Below are positions 48,381-61,015 of a stretch of DNA of 64,000 nucleotides, one piece after another. Positions within the stretch are counted from its first letter, which is position 1; the number at the start of each line of letters is the position of its first letter. The position numbers and the translations under genes were made by a program. Location: the NCBI GenBank assembly GCA_002914805.1, contig JXTB01000300.1:350618-414617 (forward strand), given 5' to 3'. The stretch is from Parasponia andersonii (taxonomy: Eukaryota; Streptophyta; Magnoliopsida; Rosales; Cannabaceae). Under the pieces are notes generated by a model. That model was given only the letters and a program-made list of their open reading frames with translations. It made no database searches and was not told the DNA's origin.

Positions 48381-51096
48381 GAAGAAGGGCATTGTGAGTT
48401 TTAGCTCTAAGTTTCTTTAATTTGCCAATTGTGATAGTTTAGTTGGAGTTCGACATATTTGTCCATTGAAAAATTATAAGAATGGACAATATGCTATGAT
48501 AATGTTATTGGAACTTCAATTACTTCATTGATAAATAGCACAACATGGGAGTCACATGCTTTCATCAGAGCTTAACTAAATTATATAGTTAGTTCTCTGT
48601 ATTTTTTCGAATAATGAATAATGGAAGTGGATTTGATCTGTCCAATTTTATGGCTTGGTTGATATCAATGGAATGGTAGTCTTAGCCGGTGGCTTTTGCA
48701 TAGAGTTAATTGGATGTGCACAATTTATTTTTGATATGTTCTGATTACCTGATGATAATTCTTTGAATTACATGATGGATCAGTTTTCTATTTGTTTATT
48801 GATCATTTGTTGTCAGAGAGCATTAAGCTACATTTCTGTATTCTGTTGTTAAGATCTACTCTTTCACGTTTCTATTGCTATTGTGTTCTTATTCAGAATG
48901 TTATGTTTATTTAAGGACATATATGTCTACTGTTAAGTTAAGTATTCTCTAGTGTTGAAATCTTTTTGATGGATGTGGCACAACACGACATGATTGTAGC
49001 TTTAGGATGAAAAGGTGGAAGGAAGAGGGTTATGAGAGAACTAGGGTTACATGTTTTTTCTTAGAAGAAGAAGAATAAAAACACTACGTGGCTCCAGCTT
49101 TTGGATAAGAAAGTGCAAGGAAGAGGGTTGTGAGAGAACTCGGATCACATGTTCTTATTATTGGTTTCTTTAAGATTTCCCATATTCAGGACTCAGGAAT
49201 CTGAAAATGAGTGAACTTACCATCAGTGACTTCTTTAGTGCGTGTTTCCTCATCACCTTCACAATAGCATCAGTGCCCAAGCTTTTGACTGTTGCATGCC
49301 TCTTGAAGTAATAGTCATCGTCTAAATGTCCTAGGTTGAAGATCCCTACTTTTTCATTCCATTGGTTTGATTAAGTTGAGCCTAACCTAGAAAGATAGGA
49401 GGTGCCATTGTTCGTTATGGCTCGGGACTTTTTATCTATATTAGAAAACTTAACTAGAAAGTAAAAATTTCTAGAATAAACCAAAATTTTCTAGAATAAA
49501 CCTAACCAACATGGTAAGATATTTGGACTGAAAACTTCTACCATAAAAACATTCTCAAACTGAAACTAAGAAAGGCAAGTCTAAAATTAAAAAATGTAAA
49601 TTGCTTTATTTAATCGGAAGCTTTCAGGAAACGAATAAAAAACGAGATCACATATGAAAAACGAAGGGGGAAACTTAGAAAGGGAAAGTAGTTAATTTAT
49701 GTAGATAAGTACCATTTTTTTCTGCGTCTTTTATATGCAATTGTAAGAGGTGGAGCTCAGTGGAAACTAGGTGATGCACGACCTTTTTGAACTATAGAGA
49801 GACCAATGGAATATTGATTTTGAGCCTAATGTACACGTGTATTTATTTATCTATTATTCCCTCAGTTTTATTCATTAAAATCTTGGTGCTAATGGCTGAC
49901 TTATACTTCAACACATTGGCTGAAGTATTATGATATTTCCATAAAGGTGCAGTTCTATAGAAATTGGTAAATAGGTATTGTATCCAGTATTTCATTACTC
50001 GAATATTTTTTTCCCCCTGGTACTCGACCCCTTTTGAGCAAGAAAGCTGTATAATGATTGTTTTACTTGTAAGAATCTGTTCATTCAAAGTCCAACAAAC
50101 TGAGCCGTGGAGATTTTCAATCCCATTATGTAAATGATTGTGGGTATAGGTTTTTGATTCTCGACTTCTATTGTAAATGTGCATTCTTTAATGTAGCACC
50201 GTATTTGTGATGTACATAATATGATATCTGCAGGTTTTTGTAGAGTCCAGGTGATAGTATTCGAATTTAGTCACGTTGAATTCATAATTCCAGTATGGGT
50301 TTGGTCGATTTGGAATCCAGCTGATAAATTGTTAATGAGTTGTTGATCTGTCATGACAATTTGTGGTTTTTTAGGAACAGAGTTACTGTTTGCTAATTAA
50401 GCAAATGCTACTTACTGTAATAGGACTACGTCTAAGTTGTAAATGAATCAAATGATCTGCAAGGCAGTTTCCTTTGGCCTGCTTCGGAAGCGTGCTGTTC
50501 TTTTTCTTCCGACTTTGATTAAAGAAGGGTTCTTGTTAATCTTTTATCATTTTGTAGGTTTCTTTTGGTTTTTGTTTCCATGGTCAGTGAAAAACCCCAA
50601 AATATACCCTCATCTTGATGTGCTGTGTTTATTTATTGATAGTCCTTTTTGAGGACATATAATAATTCAATTTTACGCATTGCGAATTGTTCTTGAAGAT
50701 CAAAATCCATTTCTAAGTTTATATGAGTAAAAGTTTCTTTAGCTTTGGGATTATTGTTTGAATTGCCGTCAATCGGCGAACCCCATAACATGCTTAAAAT
50801 CACGTCCGTCTTAATTTCTTCTCTTGTTCTTAACCAATCAGTTATCAAGTGAATTATTTATATGAAGAAAAAAAAAACAATATCAGGTGAAATATTTTCT
50901 GGTCAGATCATGCTCTGTTGTCATGCATATTTGTCTAAGAGAATTTTTTTTTTTTTTTTTTGGTGTGTGCGTCGGGGAATATGTTCGATTTTGATCTTTT
51001 AATTTTGTTTAGCTATATATTCCGAGAATAGCCGAGTATATCAAGTGCTCAGAAAAGGGTTTTATGGCATTTTTTTTTCTTTTTTAGCTAAGACTT

Positions 51097-51407
51097 CATT
51101 TGGAACTAGAATTTTAGAAGAAAATTAGCATCATTTGGAAAGTAGGATTTTCGGAAGAAACAAAAAATCAGGATATTTCATTCTCTTGTTTGGATTCAAA
51201 CAAAACGACTAAAAAAAAAATTGAAGAAAAATAAGTGGTAGATTTGATGTCATTTTTTAATATATAAAATTTGGATAAGTTAATTAGTAAAGTCAAAAAT
51301 TCAAAGTAAAAGTTTATAAAATTGCAGGAAATATATATATTGGATCTTTTACTCACAATTTTTTATTTTCCTCCTTCCTCTAAAATCCGTAATCCAGGTT
51401 CCAAACG
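51097..51407. mobile_element. Candidate MITE, about 310 bp
   Basis: The left end CATTTGGAACTAGAATTTTA and the reverse complement of the right end (CGTTTGGAACCTGGATTACG, then GATTTTAGAGGAA) share the TTTGGAAC and ATTTTAGA blocks as imperfect inverted repeats. The interior is AT-rich and non-coding. No clear target duplication. Confidence 0.4.
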
Positions 51408-51490
51408 GAGATGTCAAGTGCATAATAAAGGAATTTATGACAAAATCCAGGTTCCAGAGATGTCAAGTGCACAAAAAAGGAGTTCATGAC
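51408..51490. repeat. 49-bp imperfect tandem duplication
   Basis: GAGATGTCAAGTGCATAATA at 51408 recurs as GAGATGTCAAGTGCACAAAA at 51457. The intervening AATCCAGGTTCCA is also repeated from just before the first unit. Confidence 0.65.
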
Positions 51491-52049
51491 ATTACTAGTC
51501 AGTCATCACTTTTCTTTTTTTTTTTTTCAAAATAAAAAATATGGTGTTTTAAACTAAAACCTCAACATTGCAAATATGTGATTACTACACAGCGGATTGT
51601 TACTCAGGCTAAGCCTGTGACCGCAGCCAATATATTATTTGTTTATATTCTGATTTTACTTTGAATATAAAGCAAGGACAGGGGGTAATGTGAAATGTTA
51701 TGATATTAACTGCGGGCTGTTTCATCTATCCAAAGGCATGTAATTAAAAACAAAATTTTCGAAATATTCACATTAATCCCAGAGAACGAGCACGGTACAA
51801 AATCAAGCATCTGCTCATATACAAGGGGGTTCAGCACTCTACATGAGCAAAATTTAAAGCCTCAGTCAACCCCAATTATTCCAAAAAAGTTTAAATAAAT
51901 TCTACCAAAGGAAGAAATGTTATCGGCGACGCAATTAGTCAAATCTCAATTGAAACTCAGAGATGAACAATTGGGACCATTCAAATCACTCGTTAATTCA
52001 TGCGGGAAAGGGGAAAAATTATTGGAAAAGAAGATCACGAGCCATTAGC

Positions 52050-55000
52050 TTAGAGCAACATTGACTCCGGGTTCTCAACGTAGCCTTTGAATGCTTTCAG
52101 CCATTCTGCACCGACTGCACCTGAAAAACACAGCACGTAATATGAGTAGGATTACTCGCGACGAACAAAGCAGGTCTGAATAGACCACTTCCTTCCAAGA
52201 ACTACAAAAGCTTACCATCAATAACGCGATGATCACAACTTAGAGTTGCAGACATGAAGGAAGCAAATTTGTATTGTTCGGGCCCGGAACTAGGCACGAC
52301 CCTCTTCTCAGCTGCTCAGGCAAACGTACATGTCAAAGCGAAGACAGAAATTCTCTCTCTAAACAAAAGATGGACAACGTTAACTGTCAAGCTTACCTGA
52401 TCCGATTGCAAGAATGCCTGATTGAGGAGGGTTGATAATGGCACAGAATTGCTTGATACCAAAGGGGCCTCCCAAATTTGAGACTGTAAATGTACCTCCC
52501 TGCAAAGAGGAAAAGCTCGGTAAGTGTAACTTACATATAACCACAACTTTATGCCAATGGCAAGTAGCAATACCATGCAGTTTACTCTTCTTACCTCATA
52601 GTCTTCAGGTTTTAAGCCACCTTCTTTTGCCTTTTGAGCCAACTGCTTGACTTCATCAGCTATCCTGGACAGCCCCTTCTTGTCCGCATCCTGCAAATTA
52701 AATCTTGTGTGAGATAAACTATAAACGAAACAAAGGCATGATATATTTCACCATCATGCAACAGAGCCAACTCACCCGGATGACAGGGACAAAAAGTCCA
52801 TTTTCTGTCTGCACTGCAACATTGATATTCACATTGTGAAACCTACAACAAAGACAGCGAAGAAGGTTATCTAAATGAGGTACTGAAACTAAATTAAAAG
52901 CTCCCATAAAATTGTTTGCTTACTGGCGAATATATTCATCGGTCCATGAACTATTGCATTGAGGAACTTTACGAAGGGCCAAAGCAGCAGCCTGTAACAA
53001 TAGTTCTATAGGAGTTAGTCTAAAATAGGAAAAGGAGAGTATACCTGAAATTTTAAAGTTCATTATTTAGCCAGGAAAGGAAGAAAAGAAACAGAGAAAG
53101 GTCTTATCGGCAGCATCACTGAGGGATAGAGTTCCAAAAAGGCTTGTGTTTAAAATTACAACAGAACGACTTCATTTGAGTAATAACTTGAGCAAAATAT
53201 TGGAGTCCATAGATTAGTTTATTACTTGAAAATCTACATAAATAATCTCCAATAAGTGTGAGTAAACAATAAATTTATTAAAAAAAGCAAATAGCAGTTT
53301 ATCCGTACTGGAAGGAGACCACAAGTCGACCAAGCAAGCATTGGTTTTGTTCTATATTTCAATTTACTCCTTGCCCCATAAAATAAATTGAGAATGACAT
53401 GGCAAGTAAATTCAGTCGCGCATATCATTCTCCCAGTTATTTTTGCTTCAAGGTAGCTCATAATTCTACTGATCTCTTCTTTTTCTCTCTTTAATAAGAA
53501 ACAGGACATAATTCTATTGATCTTTAACTACAGAGAACTTGTATGCATTAATTAGTTTCCTAAAAGACAATGTCAAAAATAAATAAATGGATAACCAAAA
53601 TCTTGTACCTTTATTACAAGGTCATTAATAGAAATCCGCTTCCCACCAGCTGCTTCTTGTAATGCGTTGAGCTGGGCACGTAATCTGCAAGCAAAGCAAC
53701 CACTTTTTGAGTACAAGATATTAAATAACGGAATAACGCCTACAAAGGAAGTGAAGAAATGCTCACTCCACAAGTTTGTCAACACATGTATCTACTGTCA
53801 AATAATAATGAGGAATAGTTTGCTTTGCGAATAATAAGCGCGAAGCTGTGACCTGTCAAAATCATTCCAGAGAATAGATTCAGAAATAGACTTGGTATTG
53901 GATAAGGTAAAAACTCAAAATATAACGTTTCAAGTTATTTAAATAATAAGCCTAAAACAATTAAAAAGTGGAACAACCATAAAGATGTCTAAAACTTGAT
54001 TCAAAACAATTATTCAAGTGTTATGAAGACCATAAACTCCCTTATGCCAAGGAATGAAATTAACTAAAGTGCCAGAACTGACACCCGGCCTTGAAAAAGA
54101 AAAAGAGAGGAAAAAGAAAAACGAAGTAAAGGTTGAGGACAAGAAAGTGGGGCAGATTAATATGGTCTGACAGATGATATGGCCCTAAATTAATTATGTT
54201 CTGTGTCCAGATTCATCATTTCATTAAGCTGGAATAATATGATAATTTGAAATAAATTCTGGAACTAAAAAAAGATCAAGCAAGAGACAAATTCATAGAG
54301 GGTAGATTTTATAAGAGAATCAAATCATCCTAGACAGAAAACTTCTTAGATTACAACTTATTATTAATACAGTAAAGACAACTATAATTTTATGAACTAC
54401 CTTTCGTATTTGAGAATGTGGAATGTCAGTGTAATCTAATTCTGCAGGTGCTGCATGCTTAGCCCTGGCAGTTGCTGCACCAGCTTCCTTGCTGCGAGAA
54501 GCTACACCATTGAAGAAATATGGTAAAAAAGTCTTGTACTGAGGTAAATTCAATATCAAAAAAATGCTAGACAAGAATTAAAGATAAAATTACAAAGAAA
54601 ACAGTGTATGTCATATAATTAGGAGAATAAACTATCAACGACAAGATAAAGACCAATCATATTCACTGCTAATAACGATACAGTAGTTAATACCCAAGTA
54701 ATCGTCAATATCAGCCTTCAAGATGCGTCCATCAGGACCTGTTCCTTTGATACTTGAAAGTGGCACCTAAATTCATGCAAACAAGGCAATAGTCATGAAT
54801 GCTGTGGCATCTATAATTCTTTCCGATCAATAATTAAGTTCAGTCATAAGAATTCAAATGGCATACTTTGTTTTCTTCAGCCAAATTTCTTGCAAGAGGA
54901 CTAGCAAAAATACGATCTTCAGAAGCAGGTGCCGTGGGCTTTGAAACTTTTGGCTCTGGAGAAGTAACTGCTTCTTTAGCCACCTCTTCCTCGGGTGGAG

Positions 55001-57617
55001 TAGAGACAGATGGCCCTTTATCTGCAGCAGAACTGGCATCTGATGCTGAAGGGGTGTAATCTTTAAACTTAGCAATATCCTCTTCATCTTCAACAGTAAT
55101 TGCAATCACCTATGAGAACAATGAATGTCAAGTAGACAACTCCAAGTAAACTGTCTTCTTTATGAATTTTTTTTTAAGTATATCTGCTTAGGCAAAGCTA
55201 TCTTTGTCTGATATAGTCTAATTCATTTGCCTTTCAAAGCACCAACCACACATGAAAAGAAAGATAAATGAACAAACGTGTTTAATCATGCTTCCTATAG
55301 CAAAATATGATTAATACCTCTCCAACTTTGATTTCCTTGGCCCCATCTCCACGTATTATCTTGGCAAGATAACCTTCCTCCATGCATTCCATCTCAACTG
55401 TAGCTTTATCCTATGATATTAAAAAATGTAAAGTATTATATTAGAGGCCATCCAATCAGTATATGATAACAAAAGTAAAAGTAATTGTTTGTGACTTAAC
55501 GTAGGGAAAAATAAATAGAAAAAGTGGGAACAACTTACAGTTTCAACTTCGCAAAGGACTTCACCAGGAGAAATTTTCTCACCCTCCTTCTTTAACCACC
55601 TTGCTATATTACCCTGCATATCATGAAGACAGTACTTAGAAGGATAATGTGGAGATGATTACTAAAACAAAGCAAGAGAAAGGTAAAAACCTCTGTCATT
55701 GTAGGTGAAAGAGATGGCATTCCTATCTCTTGGTGCGGAGGAAGGCCTGAAGATATTATAAATAATCCTTCATGAGTTGAATCGCTGCATAATTCAAGAT
55801 ACTATAAAGATGCCCAAATCAGACTTAACGATAATAAACAATTGCTTTTGAGATGATGGGGTAGAGATTTTTGTGGGTAGATTTAAATCTCAAAAGAAGT
55901 TCATCAAGGAAAGCTCAGACAAATTTACTCCTTCAGGACCAATGGGAAAAGCTGACAAATAAAACATTACTATAACATAGAGGTGCTTCTTGTCTTAACT
56001 ACAGCACAGTGCGCACACTTTGAGAGAATAAAGAGCAGAAAATCATGCATAACTACCTGCATCTGATGAAAAGCCTCTACTAAATGGCACCTGTGAACTG
56101 ATAATAGGTAAAAAAAAGGGTGTCATATAAAATAAATAAAATCTGCATCAAAAAATGAGAGAGAAAAAAAAGAAAAAAAAAAACACTATCACAACATACC
56201 ATGAAAGCCGTTTGTTTAATTCCAATCCAGCTATTGAATTTCCTACTTTCACTGTTGTTGTGGAGAAATTCCTCTTATGTGCACGAAACAATGACTTCTA
56301 CAAGACACGAGATAGGCTTTGAGAACTGATTCTAATCTTTAAGTTCATTTATAAACACTATTCGAAAAGAAATAGCAGAAGTCATACGAAAGGCTAAGAG
56401 AATACAACAGAAAGGCTCCAACCACTGCAAAGATTTTGTTTTATTAATGCGACTATAACCAGCAACACTTACAGTGTTACTCAAGAAAGACTTGGTAAGT
56501 TCCTCTCCTTCTGAAGCCACATAACCATGGCAATGAATCCTCCATATCTCTGAGAACAAAAGAAAACGTGTTTAAATAAGTTAGTCAAGATTTTGAAAGC
56601 ATTTAATGCGAAAGGCAATAAACCCAATCTTGCATTGAGAGGGTTCTCAGAAACAGCATATCTTCCATCCTCAGCTTGTGCACGTCAGTATTTAAGCCAC
56701 CGTTTATCCGAGTTAGCAACGTATGGTAATACTCGTTACGAACACTTGAACAGGAAAGAATAACAACAGTAAAAGACGAGAAGGCATACCATCTCTTTTA
56801 CCAATAGAAGGTTGATCACTGAAAGAAAAGCAACGAACCAGGAGAGCTTGCTCATGTCGCAGCAAGTTCGGGGCATTTCTTAACTGCTAACACAATTAAT
56901 GAACACATCAATTTTCCTTTTATAAAAGGGAATTATTTTCGATGAATAACATAAGCCCCTTTATAAAGAAACATATGTTAGTAGTTGCACAATGTGTATC
57001 ACGAAAAATATTATTATTAAAAAAAAAAAAAAAAAAAAAAGGGAGACCACACCAGAAATGTAAGTTTGAAGTGACTTATATTATACTAATTTGCAACATG
57101 ATTCAAATACAAACACACCCAAAACAAAGAATTCTCAGCTACTGATAGTTTAACTAACAACTACACTATATGGGCATATTCCATTAAAAAAAGAGGGAGG
57201 GGGGGATTATCACAATTCTATAACCAAGGAAATGAACCCCAAGTCGATAGTTATAAACTGATGATCTTATTATGCTGACAACAGTCAAAAACGCACTTTA
57301 CCATAAGCAAGACAAAAGAATACTGGTGTAACCTATCGAAATCTTCAAAACCCAGAAAATAAAACACCGTTTAGTATTCAATACTGATAAATCCTAATCT
57401 TAGGACCCAAAAAAATAATAATAATAACAATAAAAAAAAAATTTAAAAAAAAAAAAAAAACCCCTGATATAGCCCAATAACAAATAAGCTCGACAGAAGT
57501 ACGAATCCAGCATCAGAAGCACCCACAATTAAAAAACCCAAAAAATTAAAGGAAAAAAAAAAAACCATTGTTGAGTACCTTTTTGGAGTGATTGATAATC
57601 CGGGATGCATAAGCCAT
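52050..57617 (-). CDS. Dihydrolipoyllysine acetyltransferase (E2) of the mitochondrial pyruvate dehydrogenase complex
   Basis: E2 moves the acetyl group from E1-bound lipoamide to CoA and forms the core of the complex in the matrix. Nineteen exons join in frame: 57617-57579, 56883-56790, 56549-56473, 56297-56200, 56097-56057, 55746-55691, 55613-55539, 55410-55318, 55109-54867, 54766-54694, 54501-54401, 53852-53767, 53684-53609, 52991-52924, 52842-52776, 52690-52595, 52499-52397, 52311-52216 and 52120-52050. The 550-residue product starts [13 protein letters not shown], the start I recall for the Arabidopsis homologues. Residues 1 to about 118 are a mitochondrial targeting region. One lipoyl domain (about 120-200) has its lipoyl lysine in ETDKATVEM (about K162). 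A Pro/Ala/Ser-rich linker, a peripheral subunit-binding domain ([17 protein letters not shown]) and the catalytic domain follow, with HRVIDG (H523, D527). One lipoyl domain per chain is usual for this plant form. A possible alternative acceptor exists for exon 5; I chose the one that keeps the frame. Confidence 0.93.
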
Positions 57618-59262
57618 ATTTCGTATTGCGCCGATTAGAATTTCTATTTTAAAAAAGAATCGAAAGGAAATACAAAAGAGATTTGAGAGAAAGAAGAATT
57701 AGGGTTCAGTGATCGGTACAGAATCACCAACCAGATCGCGCACCGAAACCTGAATTGAATTGTATTGTTCGGTTCTTCTTCCTTTTTATTTTCTTTTTTT
57801 TTTTTAATTTTTTTATGTATAGAAAAATAGAAAACTGGTAAATATTTAATATATTTATATAGTTTTTTTTGGTGAAATAAAATTATTATTTTTAAACTTA
57901 TATTTTAATATTTTGTTCGGATTATATTTTTTATTTTAATTATTATTAATATTGATTTTATATTTTATATTTACTATAAATTTATATTTTGATACTAATT
58001 TAAAAATAATTTAATAAATTTATTGTTGGATTAATTTTTATATAATTTATTTTTAATTTTTTAAATAATAATTTAATAAATTAACTGTTCTAATGTATAA
58101 ATTTGTAACCTTTCAAATCTAAAAATATAATAATAAATAAGAATAGGATGTATAATCTCCTTAATATATTTATATAAATGTACGACGTAGCACGAAGAAT
58201 TGGGCTAGGCTGGGCCGTACTGGGCTTTGCTTTTGTTCAGCCAGCAGACGCCGCGCCTACCTTTTTGGATTTTGACTATCTAGAGCAGTCGTTAGCTCTG
58301 TCATTCTTCGAGTGAGATCACCAAACACCATTTTTTTTTTTTTTTGCTGCATTTGGACAAATGCCAAATTCGGCTTTTTTTTTTTTTAATAAATGAACTT
58401 AACTAATAATTTTTATTTTATTATAAATTAAAAAAAATATTTGTTATTATTCAATCCTTATCTTACTTGATCGTAAATTTTCACGTCTATTTTTAGTGTG
58501 ATTCGAATCAAATTTCAAGATTTTAAATAATAGGTATTTGAATCAATCCATTTCGTCAAATTTAGTCTTTTATTCCAAGATAAATCATATATATTATCAA
58601 ATAAGTCATTAATATGTTTTCATTTTATTCTTATGAATTTATATTATAAATATTTACAACTAGAGACTTTTTTAAAAAAATAAAACAACGTACATCTAAG
58701 TTGAGACATATAAAAACAAACGAGACAAAATAAATATCTTAATTATTGGGAAAAAAAAAAAAGAAATATGATATCTTGTCATAACTATTATTGGTGTATC
58801 TTTTTATTCGACACATGGAGTGACGTTCTCTAACGAAATTAGTTCATATCTCTCGTGAACTACCTTATTTCTTTTGAGACAAATACGAGAGACTCTTACT
58901 CCTGAAATATAGAGATAATAAATATTTATTTGACAAAATCACAATATGAAAAAAAAATATTTACAAAATAATTGTCTTTCATCGTACATTGACCAATGTA
59001 AAAATAAAGGAATTGGGCAAATGACAATACGAAGGATTGGGCAATATAAAGTTGCTCAAATCATTTTGCAAATAAAATTGCCTAAATACCCAATAATAGT
59101 CAACAAGCATCATATTCATAAGGATATCAAATTCATTGCCCCCAAGAAAAAAAAAAACAGTAAATATGGTCTGATTTCTAGATAATAGTTAATACTTGCA
59201 GCACTAACTTAAATTGTGTGAATGAGAACTATTGTGCCTTTTGCCCAGTGGAGGTTTGTAAC
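57618..59262. other. Upstream region of the E2 gene and AT-rich spacer
   Basis: It holds the E2 leader (with AACCCTAA on the minus strand near 57700). Very AT-rich DNA at 57790-58190 may be a relative of the fold-back element at 1125-1690, since both share a GTTACAAATTTATAC-like stretch. The TGGGCY cluster and more AT-rich sequence follow. No other gene was seen. Confidence 0.45.
58201..58226 (+). promoter_or_regulatory. Three TGGGCY (site II type) motifs at 10-bp spacing
   Basis: TGGGCT at 58201, TGGGCC at 58211 and TGGGCT at 58221 start exactly 10 bases apart. Site II elements are known in promoters of plant nuclear genes for mitochondrial and ribosomal proteins and are bound by TCP factors. 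They lie about 585 bases upstream of the E2 ATG. The link to E2 is inference. Confidence 0.5.
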
Positions 59263-60177
59263 CAACGACGGAGCCAAAAAAAATATTTCAAGGGGCAAAT
59301 TTTAAGTTAATTAGGTTAATTTGCTTATATATTTTTTAAAATTTAATCTCAAATATCTATATTATAATCTAAAATTAGTTTTCTTAACTTTGTAGTGGTA
59401 ATAAGATATATAAAAATAATTCTTACTATATTTGATGTTATAGTATCACTTTTTTCTCATTTATAGAATAATGAGTGCAATTTTTATTTAAAATACTTTC
59501 TAAATTAGAGATAGAAAACTAACTTATTTTATAAAATTTACAAATTAAGAGAAGAAAATAAAAATGATATAAAATTTATAAACATATGTATCCCTTTACA
59601 TAATACATTTGTATTACAAATAAAATGTCATAACTAAATATGTAAGTGAATTTTATTTATTTATTTTTAAATGAAAATATATGAGTGAATTGAAAAAAAA
59701 TTTAAAAAATGAAAATATAAAACATTAATTTACACCAATCTACCAAAAAATATGTGTATAAATACATATAAAAATATCACATGTATCTAATATAAGATTA
59801 TTTTTTCCAATTTAATAGATCTACTAATATGATATAACAGATGCTAATTGTTTAAACCCAATAAATTTTAAGAAAAAAAATAATTTGTTAATAAAAGTTA
59901 ATTAGGAGAAAAAAAAAAAGAGGTTAAAGAGATGAAGATAAATTATAAGAAATTTAAAATTAAATAGATTAATGATATTTAAGAATTAGAAACATAATTA
60001 ATCTAATTTTGAATGGGTTAAATGTAGAAAGTTTAAATTTAATGAAAAAAGCCTATGAGCTAATTGATTTAATATATATACATATATATATATATATTTA
60101 TAATGTTTAAAATAAAAAAAAATAAAAAAAAAAGAATCAAAAATCCAGACGCGCGTGGCTCCGTCACTGCTTATAAC
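59255..60177. mobile_element. hAT-like non-autonomous DNA element, about 907 bp
   Basis: The element spans 59263-60169. Its terminal inverted repeats are CAACGACGGAGCCA and, on the other strand, CAGTGACGGAGCCA. The flanks are TTTGTAAC (59255-59262) and CTTATAAC (60170-60177), an 8-bp target duplication with two differences, as expected for hAT elements. The interior is AT-rich and has no transposase. The GACGGAGCCA end is common in plant genomes. Confidence 0.6.
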
Positions 60178-60680
60178 TAGTGCCAAAGTTTATGCCTCTC
60201 TTTGCCATTTGAGTTACGAATGATAGCAATATTATCAACACTAATACTTTTTATTGTTATTTATAACCACGTAAAAATTTAGTTTCTAGTATGTAATCGT
60301 TGTAATAGCCAATAAAGGTATAAAGTGCTCTCTGGTATGTAATCATTTGCCAAAACGAAGAAGAGTCAATTTTCCACATTTTGGTTTGGTATGGTGAGAG
60401 GCTAAAGAGATTAGAGATGTGGTCTCGCATTTTTATTGGATCCATCTTTTTGAGTTTAAAGGTTACGAGTTCTCCTCTCATATTTTAGGTGTGTTGAATC
60501 GAGAAGAGTTTGAGATTACAACCATAGTACTTTGGTTTAATTCTAGGGCATCAAAGAAATAATCATCTTCATGGCAACCATGTTCGAAAACTATAAGAAG
60601 TTTTGGAATAGATGGGAAGTTGGTTGTTTGAATTCCAACAAACCCAATAGGTTGAAGAATTTAAAGAGTTGAAAGGCCAC
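60178..60680. other. Spacer, no gene seen
   Basis: This is moderately AT-rich sequence. Part of it may belong to the decayed LINE that follows. Confidence 0.35.
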
Positions 60681-60693
60681 AATAAAGAAGATC

Positions 60694-61015
60694 GAGCAAT
60701 GGCACACCCAAAACTCGGTCTACTCAAATTTAATGTGGATGCTACAATAAATTATGGTGGAGAGTATCATTGGTATTGGTGTTGTCATAAGAGATGAAAA
60801 GGGTTTTACTTTTAGAGTTGTGACACAAAAGCTTAAAGATCATTTTGATCCCTATATTGCTGAATGTCTAGCCATTCGTGAAGTTCTTACTTTTACAAAG
60901 GAGATAGTCTTCTCCATGTTCACATGAGTGAATCTAACTCTTTGAAAGTGGTAACTGCTATTGGCCGCCATGATGTTTTTGCAGATCAAGAAAGAAGTTC
61001 TTGCATTTAAACGTA
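60694..61015 (+). pseudogene. RNase H-type domain remnant (LINE / reverse-transcriptase-like)
   Basis: One frame reads PKLGLLKFNVDATIN, the start of the plant RVT_3 RNase H domain found at the end of plant L1-type elements and in related orphan genes. A second frame continues with IGIGVVIRDEKGFTFRVV, then FDPYIAECLAIREVLTF. The change of frame near 60760 and a stop near 60925 show it is dead. No reverse transcriptase was recognised upstream and no poly-A tail or target duplication was fixed. Confidence 0.6.

Larger units (their letters stand above)
45261..50410 (+). repeat. Tandem segmental duplication containing TIM23 and its pseudogene
   Basis: Copy 1 (45261-47597) and copy 2 (47598-50410) align from TTATTGTCGTTTACTG to AATTAAGCAAATGCTA, including promoter, coding sequence and more than 1 kb of downstream sequence. 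Flanking DNA is duplicated, so this is a DNA-level tandem duplication rather than a retrocopy. A block of 184 N in copy 1 stands where copy 2 has roughly 680 bases. Confidence 0.85.
50411..52049. other. Spacer between the TIM23 duplication and the E2 gene
   Basis: It holds AT-rich DNA, T runs at about 50945-50962 and 51518-51528, a candidate MITE (51097-51407), a 49-bp duplication (51408-51490), and at the right the 3' UTR of the minus-strand E2 gene. No other gene was seen. Confidence 0.45.
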
